From assembly GCA_027625125.1 (NCBI GenBank), contig JAQBXG010000001.1:1-30423 (forward strand): a stretch of DNA of 30,423 nt. The letters are read 5' to 3'. The stretch's first letter is position 1. Every line of letters starts with the position of its first letter. Under the pieces are notes generated by a model, which searched no databases, was not told the DNA's origin, and worked only from the letters and a program-made list of their open reading frames with translations. Made by a program: the position numbers and the translations under genes. Source of the stretch: Pseudomonadota bacterium. Its GTDB lineage: Bacteria > Pseudomonadota > Alphaproteobacteria > UBA2966 > CAIVPW01. Positions 7,270 through 13,838 of this stretch are shown here, piece by piece.

Positions 7270-8037
7270 TTACAACTGGTCTTTGGCCACCGGCGGCCGC
7301 GGCGCCGGGTCGGCGTCGGCGTCGTCGCGCCACGGCGGCGTCAGCCGGTCATCGCTCTGCTCGCGCCGTCCCTCAAGGTCGGCAATGCGCGCCTGCAACC
7401 CGGCTACTTGTTCCATCAGTCCGTCGATCACCCGCGCGACTGGATCGCTCAATTCGGCGGCGGAGGTGCCATAGGCCTCGAATTTCGCGTCCATGCCCTT
7501 GCGGGCGCGGGCGACCCGGGCCGGATTGCCGACCACCGTCGCCCCGGCCGGAACGTCCCGCAGCACGACCGAGTTGGCCCCAACCCGCGAATTCCGCCCC
7601 AATGTAATCGGCCCCAGCACCTGCGCCCCGGAACCGACAATGACGCCGTCCTCCAGAGTCGGATGGCGTTTCAGATCGACCTGATTCGCCGTGTCGATGG
7701 CCGGCGCGATGCCGCCCAGGGTCACGCCGTGATACAGCGTCACGTTGTCGCCGATGCGCGAGGTTTCGCCGATGACGACGCCGGTGCCGTGGTCGATAAA
7801 GAACCCGCAGCCGATCTTTGCCGCCGGATGAATCTCGACCCCGGTCAAAAACCGGGCGAAATGCGACAGCACCCGCGCCGAAAGCCGCCAATTCCGCTTC
7901 CAAAGCCGGTGGGCGACCCGGTGCAGCAGCACCGCGTGGAATCCCGGATACGCCAGCCAGATTTCCGCCACGCCGCGGACGGCCGGATCGCGTTCCCGGA
8001 TTGCCCGGATATCCCTGCGAATCGTGTCGAATGCCAT
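7270..8037 (-). CDS. cysE: Serine O-acetyltransferase, first gene of the isc operon
   Basis: This 255-residue protein makes O-acetylserine from serine and acetyl-CoA, the committed step to cysteine. An N-terminal helical part (MAFDTIRRDIRAIRERDPAV) is followed by left-handed beta-helix hexapeptides: VEIHPAAKIGCGFFIDHGTGVVIGETSRIG, with catalytic His83 in DHGTG, then LYHGVTLGG and GRNSRVGANSVV. It is the short EpsC-type form with an added charged, Pro-rich tail (residues about 205-255). The frame is open far upstream. The ATG at 8037 was chosen because the serine acetyltransferase homology starts there and the putative -10 lies about 100 nt further up. It heads the operon, tying cysteine supply to its use by the desulfurases. 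Confidence 0.93.
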   Translation of the reverse strand: MAFDTIRRDIRAIRERDPAVRGVAEIWLAYPGFHAVLLHRVAHRLWKRNWRLSARVLSHFARFLTGVEIHPAAKIGCGFFIDHGTGVVIGETSRIGDNVTLYHGVTLGGIAPAIDTANQVDLKRHPTLEDGVIVGSGAQVLGPITLGRNSRVGANSVVLRDVPAGATVVGNPARVARARKGMDAKFEAYGTSAAELSDPVARVIDGLMEQVAGLQARIADLEGRREQSDDRLTPPWRDDADADPAPRPPVAKDQL

Positions 8038-8140
8038 CCTGGCTCTGGCCCCTTGCGCCAATCCAGCCCCGGTATAATATAAGACCCTATGGCGCGCACG
8101 GATAGTGTGCGCCCGGTCTCGGGCTTGTGTCTCAGGCATT

Positions 8141-8168
8141 ATCTTAGGTGTCCGACAAGAATAGTCAA
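8141..8168 (-). promoter_or_regulatory. Probable promoter of the cysE-isc operon
   Basis: On the minus strand a -35 TTGACT (8168-8163) is followed after 16 nt by TAAGAT (8146-8141). A second possible -10, GATAAT, lies at 8143-8138 with a spacer of 19. It lies about 100 nt before the cysE ATG and is the only good sigma70-type pair I see upstream of the ten-gene operon. The -35 hexamer is embedded in the IscR-like box, as in the E. coli isc promoter. Confidence 0.55.
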
Positions 8169-8172
8169 GTTT
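8148..8172 (-). promoter_or_regulatory. IscR type-1-like operator
   Basis: Read on the minus strand, the site begins AAACTTGACTA, then TTCT, then TGTCGGACAC. Aligned by eye to the 25-bp E. coli type-1 IscR consensus as I remember it, 19 of 25 positions agree, including both core half-sites (GACT and GTC with the correct spacing). It covers the -35 of the cysE-isc promoter, so a bound [2Fe-2S]-IscR would block polymerase. A perfect inverted repeat, CCGACAA (8152-8158) with TTGTCGG (8171-8177), frames the same site. Confidence 0.65.
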
Positions 8173-8179
8173 GTCGGCT

Positions 8180-8208
8180 TTGCTGGCTTGGGTCGATCGC
8201 GGTATACC
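8180..8208 (+). promoter_or_regulatory. Weak promoter candidate for the hydrolase gene
   Basis: TTGCTG (8180-8185) and TATACC (8203-8208) are spaced by 17 bp, about 70 nt before the hydrolase ATG. Both hexamers are weak matches. It lies back to back with the isc promoter, and the IscR box ends 8 bp before its -35, so IscR could affect both directions. Confidence 0.3.
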
Positions 8209-8280
8209 AGACCAAATATAGTGGAAATGAAGTTTGCCCTGCCCGCGCCCCGCGCGGTGGGTGACGTGCGCGGGAGTGCC

Positions 8281-8928
8281 ATGCCGGAACTGGTAATCAA
8301 CGGACCCGAGGGCCGAATCGAGGCCCGCTATCACCGCGCCGCGTCGTCGAAAGCGCCGATCGCATTGGTCATGCATCCCCACCCGATGTTCGGGGGCACG
8401 ATGAATCACAAGGTCGTGCATAACCTGTTTCATGCCTTTGTGCGCTCCGGCTTTTCGGTGTTGCGGTTCAACTTCCGCGGTGTCGGGCGCAGCCAGGGGA
8501 CGTTCAACAACGGCGCCGGCGAGTTGGCCGACGCCGCTGCGGCCCTCGACTGGCTGCAATCGATGCACGCCAGCGCCTCCCATTGCTGGGTCACCGGCTA
8601 TTCGTTCGGCGCGTGGATTTCGATGCAGTTGCTTATGCGGCGGCCCGAAATCGATTCGTTCATTTCGGTCGCGCCGCCGGCCAACATCTACGATTTCAGC
8701 TTCCTCGCCCCGTGCCCGTCGTCGGGACTTCTGTTGCAGGGCACCGAGGACGAAGTGGTGCTGGAGCCGGAAGTCTCGAAGCTGGCCGACAAGCTGATCG
8801 GCCAGCGCGGCACGGGCATCCGCTACCAGACCATCGCCGGCGCCGACCACTTCTTCGAAGGCAAGCTGGACGAGCTGACCGACGCGGTCGAAACCTACAT
8901 CGAAACGTCGATGGCCCCGGCCGCCTAG
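8281..8928 (+). CDS. Alpha/beta hydrolase (COG2945-like)
   Basis: This is a 215-residue single-domain hydrolase. MHPHPMFGGTMNHKVV near residue 31 forms the oxyanion region and FNFRGVGRSQG follows. The nucleophile Ser108 lies in GYSFGA, an acid residue lies in QGTEDEVV (around Asp157), and His190 lies in GADHFFEG. Together these form a complete Ser-Asp-His triad. The natural substrate cannot be read from sequence; small esters are typical. The frame opens earlier (8089), but the family start MPELVINGPEGRIEARY begins at 8281 with GGGAG just upstream, and an earlier start would cover the promoter region. The gene faces away from the isc operon and lies 48 nt before tyrS, so the two may be co-transcribed. 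Confidence 0.9.
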   Translation: MPELVINGPEGRIEARYHRAASSKAPIALVMHPHPMFGGTMNHKVVHNLFHAFVRSGFSVLRFNFRGVGRSQGTFNNGAGELADAAAALDWLQSMHASASHCWVTGYSFGAWISMQLLMRRPEIDSFISVAPPANIYDFSFLAPCPSSGLLLQGTEDEVVLEPEVSKLADKLIGQRGTGIRYQTIAGADHFFEGKLDELTDAVETYIETSMAPAA

Positions 8929-8976
8929 CGGCAGGTCGGACCAACGGCCAAGGTTTCCACAAAGGAACGCAGCAAC

Positions 8977-10230
8977 ATGACGGCGGCCCGTTCCGACCTG
9001 CTGCGCGTCCTCGAGGACCGCGCCTACGTCTACCAGGTCACCGACCGCGCCGGCCTCGACGAACGGGCGGCGGCGGGACCGCTCGTGGGCTACATCGGCT
9101 TCGACTGCACGGCCCCCAGCCTGCACGTCGGCAGCCTGGTGCAGATCATGATGCTGCGCCGCATGCAGCAGTGCGGCCACCGGCCGATCGTCTTGCTCGG
9201 CGGCGGCACCACCCGGGTCGGCGACCCTTCAGGCCGCGACGAATCGCGACGGCTGCTCGACGATGCCGCGATCGCCGCCAACAAGGCGGGCATCCAGCGG
9301 GTGTTCGCGCAGTTCCTGTCGTTCGGCGACGGCCCCTCCGACGCACTGCTCGTCGACAATGCCGACTGGCTCGACGAGCTAAAATACATTCCGTTCCTGC
9401 GCGATTTCGGCGCCCACTTCTCGGTCAACCGCATGCTTGGCTTTGAAAGCGTCAAGTTGCGTCTCGACCGCGATCAGCCGCTTTCGTTCCTCGAATTCAA
9501 CTACCTGGTCCTGCAAGCCTACGATTTCGTCGAACTTGCCCGCCGCCACGACTGCGTGCTGCAACTCGGCGGCTCCGACCAATGGGGCAACATCGTCAGC
9601 GGCGTCGAACTCGGCCGCCGCGTCGACCAGCGGGAATTGTTCGGACTGACCTCGCCGCTGATCACGACCGCCGGCGGCGCCAAGATGGGCAAGACCGCCC
9701 GCGGGGCTGTCTGGCTCAACGCCGATGCCCTCACCCCGTGGGACTACTGGCAATTCTGGCGCAACACCCACGACGCCGATGTCGGGCGCTTCCTGCGCCT
9801 GTTCACCGACGTGCCACTCGACGAAATCGCCGGCCTCGAATCCCTGGGCGGCGAGGAAATCAACGACGCCAAGGCGCGGCTCGCCACCGAGGCGACCACC
9901 CTCTGTCACGGCGCCGGCGCGGCGGCGGCGGCGGCGGAGACGGCGCGGGGCGCGTTCGAGGACGGCGCGGTAGCAGTGGGTCTGCCCCGCTTCACGCTGG
10001 CCGCCGCCGACCTCGCCGCTGGCATTCCGGCCTTCGAGGTTGTGTTTGCATCCGGCCTCGTCGCGTCAAAGGGCGAAGCGCGCAAGCTCATTCGCGGCGG
10101 CGGAGTCCGCATCAACGATGCCGTCGTGGCGGAGGAAACAACGGCGATCACCGCCGCCGACGCGCCCGGCGGCGAACTGAAGCTGTCCGTCGGCAAGAAG
10201 CGCCACTCGGTCGGCGCCGTCTCGGCCTAG
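8977..10230 (+). CDS. tyrS: Tyrosyl-tRNA synthetase
   Basis: This 417-residue class I synthetase charges tRNA-Tyr. The HIGH-type motif is HVGS (50-53), preceded by the tyrosine-site segment GYIGFDCTAPSLH. QLGGSDQWGNI lies near 196-206, and the KMSKS loop is KMGKT (236-240). A C-terminal S4-type RNA-binding domain (about 350-410) contains SKGEARKLIRGGGVRINDAVV. The ATG is preceded by AAGGA with about 10 nt spacing. The stop is shared with the convergent AsmA-like gene: CTAG at 10227-10230 gives TAG on both strands. The KMGKT form without the second Ser is common in TyrRS. Confidence 0.97.
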   Translation: MTAARSDLLRVLEDRAYVYQVTDRAGLDERAAAGPLVGYIGFDCTAPSLHVGSLVQIMMLRRMQQCGHRPIVLLGGGTTRVGDPSGRDESRRLLDDAAIAANKAGIQRVFAQFLSFGDGPSDALLVDNADWLDELKYIPFLRDFGAHFSVNRMLGFESVKLRLDRDQPLSFLEFNYLVLQAYDFVELARRHDCVLQLGGSDQWGNIVSGVELGRRVDQRELFGLTSPLITTAGGAKMGKTARGAVWLNADALTPWDYWQFWRNTHDADVGRFLRLFTDVPLDEIAGLESLGGEEINDAKARLATEATTLCHGAGAAAAAAETARGAFEDGAVAVGLPRFTLAAADLAAGIPAFEVVFASGLVASKGEARKLIRGGGVRINDAVVAEETTAITAADAPGGELKLSVGKKRHSVGAVSA

Positions 10231-13200
10231 CCGCCCGGCGGCGGCTCCGGCACCGGCGGCTCCGGCGCCGCGGCACCGTCGGCGTCCGGCTGGAATCCGA
10301 AGATCAGACCACGCAGGAATCCGGGCGTCAGCGCCGACAGCGGGTTCACCGTGATCGTCGGCATTTTCCGATCGCCGGTGACGCGATAGGCGATCGCGAA
10401 CACACCCTCACCCACCAGCAGTTCCCCAAGCAGCGGGATCGCCCCCAGCACCCGGTTGATCGTGTATGCCGGCACCACGGTCCCGGCCAGGTTGACGACC
10501 CCGGTGCGGCCGTTGAACTGCCCCTCGACGGTGATGCCCAGCGCCGGCCCGAACGCCCGCGCGCGGCCGACCGCCACATCGCCGTTGCGGTATTTGAACG
10601 GCGCCTCGAAGCCGACAAAATTGATGCCCTGCCCCTGCATCACGTCGTTCAATCCGGTCAGCGACGCCAGCGACAGAATCTGCGCCAGCGCCGGCGCGTT
10701 GGCGACGCGAAACGCGTCAACCAGCACGCTGCCGTCGAACACTTTCTGCCCCGGCGGCCCGGCATAGGTGCCGCGCAGATCCAGGTTGCCGCCCTCGGCG
10801 CCCTGGAAGATGCCGAACTCGCGGAACAGCTCCCCGGCGTCGGTGGTGGCCGCAACCACAGAGTACGATTCCGGGCCACCGGTCACGCTGGCGGTCAGCG
10901 GCGCGCCGCTCGGCAGCGCCGCCGCGGCGTCCAGCCACGACCAGTTGCCGCCGCGCTGTTCGCCCTGCACCCGCACCGCCGACAGCACGCGCGTATCCGA
11001 CAGGATCACTTCATCGAATTCGGCGGCCAACGCCAACGGCGGCAGCGTTCCCTGGTTCGCCGCCGCCGTCATTTCGTCCAGCAACGGCCGGAGGTCCAGA
11101 CGTTCGCCGCCGACGCCGACGCGGAACGCCCCGGCCGAATCCCACGCAATGGTGCCCTTAAGCCGCGTCTCTCCGAACACCAGCCGGGCGAGTTCCAGCT
11201 GCGTGGGATTGCCGTCGGCGTCGTTGCCGATCGTGCCCGAGGCCACCAGTCCGCCGGACGACACCGCGAACGAGCGAAACTCATAGCGCCCGCTGGGGCC
11301 GGGGGCGAGCGACAGCTTCGCGACGCCGTCCATGCCCGCGCCCTTTTCCCACAGCGGCAATCGCACCGCCGCCGGCGCGAAATCCACTGTCACTTCTGCG
11401 GTCTCGGTGCGCAGGCCGTCGGCCAGCAGTTCCGCGGTCAGGCGTACCGGCCCGGTCAGCCAGTCGCCGGTCGGATAGCCGATCGCGGCCCGGGCGTCAG
11501 CGTCCAACGACCCGTTCAACACCAGCCGACTGCCGGCTTCGCCGTCGCCGCGCAGGCGTTGCCAATCCAGATCGAACGCGATGCCGTTCACAGTGCCGGC
11601 GCCGATTGCGCGTCCCGCGGCCGGGTCCACCGCGAGCTGGCCGCCGGCGACAAGCGCCTGCGTGGCGATCGAGAAGTCCGGCACTTCCAGAATGCCGTCG
11701 TCGCGCGCCACCACCCGCACCCGCGCGGCGCCCGGCGATCCCGCCGCCTTGTCCCAGGCGTGGATCGGCGGACTCAACGCCACCGCATCCAGGTCCAGAT
11801 CGACGACGACCTCGGCGATGTTCCAGAGGTCGCCCGTGGCCACCGCAGCGAACGGCATCGGCCCGACGACCAGCCGGTCGGTGCCCAGGCCCAGCGCCTC
11901 CCGCCTCGCGTCGTCCAGAACGCCGGAGACCTGCACCCGGGTCGGCGCCTCGCCGCCCAACAGGTCGTGGCGGATATCGATCGTCACCGGCAGGCGATCG
12001 ACGACCGCCGTACCTTGCGCATCGACTCCGCCCGAGTCCGCGCGGACAACGAATGTTCCGTCGGTCAGTTGCCGCTGCCCGGCGATCTCCGCCAGCGACA
12101 ACCCGCGAATGTTCGCCGCGGCCGCGAACTTGACCTCCGCCGGTGCGATTCCCGGCTTCACCGGGAACGCGAACTGCGCGCGGGCGGCGACGTTGCCGCC
12201 GATGCCGGCGGGAAGCCAGTCCAGATTCAGCGGCGGCAGCGCAAACTGGCGCGCGAACTCCGCGGCGGTCCCGGTAGCCACGCCTTCGATGACCGCTGAC
12301 CGCGTCCACGTATCCATGCCATCGATGTGGACGGTGCCCTCGCTGATCTCCAGCGCTCCCAGTCGGCCCGCTTCGATCGTCATCTCGAAGCGATCGCCGG
12401 AGTGGCGGCCGCTACCGCGGGCGCCGGTCACCCGCGGCTGTCCGGGCAGCAGCCACATTTCGCCGTCTTCGAACGAAAACGTCATGTCGATTTCGCCGGC
12501 CCGCAACGGCAAGTTCCGGAACCGGCCCGGATCCACCCGCATCGTCACCGCGCCGTCGCGGACGATGCCGCCCTCCGCCCGGGGGACCAACCATCCCCGC
12601 GTCCGTTGCGCCATCCGCCACGGCCAGCTGTCGGCAAAGTCGGCGACGTGAACGTCGGACCAGCTCGCGTCGATCGAAAGCCCGATCCCCTCGGGCTCGA
12701 ACGTCACAAACCCTTCGGCCTGTCCGCTGGTTTCGCCCAGCGCGGCAAAGGCTTCGTCGAACCGCAGCAGCGTCAACCCGTCGGTCACGCTGCCGCGCGC
12801 GGCGATTTGGTCGAACGGCTGCGGCCGGCGCCACACTTCCGGAATATCCAGCGTCCCCGCGCCGGCGTTGACGTCAAAGTCGATGCGGGCGATCGCTCCG
12901 TCTGCCTCGAACACGGCCGTGACGGTTCCCGACACCGGCGCCCGCACCGCGCCCAGCCGCGCCAGCGCCGGACTGGCGCCGGCAAAGCGCGACGGATTGA
13001 CGCCGGAAAACGCGGTCGCCAGCGTCAAACCGCCGGTCACGCCGGAATACTCGGCCGCAGCTGCCAGCCGCAACGGCAACCCGTCCAGGTCCAGTTGCAC
13101 GTCCAGGTCGCCGGCGAACCCCGCGCCGCGCCGCTCCAGCGTCGCATCGGCCTGCGGCGCATGCCAGGTCTCCCCGCTGCCGAGGTCGCGGAGCCACAGC

Positions 13201-13730
13201 ACGGCGTTGGTGATCTGCACCGACTCCAGATAGCCGACGATCGTGTCCGGGTCCCGCGGGCTGCCCAATGCAGCCAACAGCGCCTGCACCAACGGTCCGG
13301 CCTGCTCCTCGCTGCCTTCCAGACCGCCAAGCCGGAACCTGCCGGTGGCCGTGCGCTCGAACTGCAATTCCGCTTCGAAGATTTCGATATGCAGCGGCGC
13401 CAGCCTGCCGCGCAATGCCGCCGCCGCCGACAGCGACACCGACAGGCGCGGCGCCGCCGCGATGACGCCGCCGTCGGCGTCGACGATGCGCACGTCGACG
13501 GCGTTCAGGTCCAGGTTGCGGCGCCAGCCGCCCCACGCCAACACAGTATCGCCCAATTCGACATGAACGCCGGCGTCCTCGAACACCAGCGCGTCCTCGA
13601 ACAGCGGCGTCAGAAACCCGATCGATATCGGGCCGGCGGCGACGACCCACGCCGCCGCCGCCAGCACGACAGCGGCCCCGGCCAGCATTCCGGCCAGCAC
13701 GCGAACGGCGACGCCCCAACCGCGCCTCAT
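10227..13730 (-). CDS. AsmA/YhdP-like envelope protein (DUF3971 and AsmA-like C-terminal region)
   Basis: This is a 1167-residue protein. One N-terminal membrane anchor (about residues 8-33, after MRRGW) is followed by a very long periplasmic beta-rich part. The last 170 residues hold the recognisable AsmA-like C-terminal block: VANAPALAQILSLASLTGL, then FNGRTGVVNLAGTVVPAYTINRVLGAIPLLGELL. Proteins of this group (YhdP, TamB, AsmA) are thought to form hydrophobic grooves that carry phospholipids between the two membranes. The protein ends in a Pro/Glu-rich tail. Its stop overlaps that of tyrS by 4 bp, and it is divergent from glnE with about 108 bp between starts. The exact role here is inferred from the family. 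Confidence 0.9.
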   Translation of the reverse strand: MRRGWGVAVRVLAGMLAGAAVVLAAAAWVVAAGPISIGFLTPLFEDALVFEDAGVHVELGDTVLAWGGWRRNLDLNAVDVRIVDADGGVIAAAPRLSVSLSAAAALRGRLAPLHIEIFEAELQFERTATGRFRLGGLEGSEEQAGPLVQALLAALGSPRDPDTIVGYLESVQITNAVLWLRDLGSGETWHAPQADATLERRGAGFAGDLDVQLDLDGLPLRLAAAAEYSGVTGGLTLATAFSGVNPSRFAGASPALARLGAVRAPVSGTVTAVFEADGAIARIDFDVNAGAGTLDIPEVWRRPQPFDQIAARGSVTDGLTLLRFDEAFAALGETSGQAEGFVTFEPEGIGLSIDASWSDVHVADFADSWPWRMAQRTRGWLVPRAEGGIVRDGAVTMRVDPGRFRNLPLRAGEIDMTFSFEDGEMWLLPGQPRVTGARGSGRHSGDRFEMTIEAGRLGALEISEGTVHIDGMDTWTRSAVIEGVATGTAAEFARQFALPPLNLDWLPAGIGGNVAARAQFAFPVKPGIAPAEVKFAAAANIRGLSLAEIAGQRQLTDGTFVVRADSGGVDAQGTAVVDRLPVTIDIRHDLLGGEAPTRVQVSGVLDDARREALGLGTDRLVVGPMPFAAVATGDLWNIAEVVVDLDLDAVALSPPIHAWDKAAGSPGAARVRVVARDDGILEVPDFSIATQALVAGGQLAVDPAAGRAIGAGTVNGIAFDLDWQRLRGDGEAGSRLVLNGSLDADARAAIGYPTGDWLTGPVRLTAELLADGLRTETAEVTVDFAPAAVRLPLWEKGAGMDGVAKLSLAPGPSGRYEFRSFAVSSGGLVASGTIGNDADGNPTQLELARLVFGETRLKGTIAWDSAGAFRVGVGGERLDLRPLLDEMTAAANQGTLPPLALAAEFDEVILSDTRVLSAVRVQGEQRGGNWSWLDAAAALPSGAPLTASVTGGPESYSVVAATTDAGELFREFGIFQGAEGGNLDLRGTYAGPPGQKVFDGSVLVDAFRVANAPALAQILSLASLTGLNDVMQGQGINFVGFEAPFKYRNGDVAVGRARAFGPALGITVEGQFNGRTGVVNLAGTVVPAYTINRVLGAIPLLGELLVGEGVFAIAYRVTGDRKMPTITVNPLSALTPGFLRGLIFGFQPDADGAAAPEPPVPEPPPGG

Positions 13731-13838
13731 CGCCTCGCAGTCCCGATGCGGGGCATCGCCTTGACCGCCGCCATCCCTTCGCGCAGTGTGCGGCGGTTCC
13801 GGGCTGACGCCCGTCGGTCAGCGCCCAGTCCCCGCGGC

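Noticed and set aside
9582..12299. 905-codon plus-strand open frame across tyrS and the opposite AsmA-like gene
   Set aside because: The translation is Arg/Gln/Pro-biased with no family resemblance. Both underlying genes are firmly supported in other frames.
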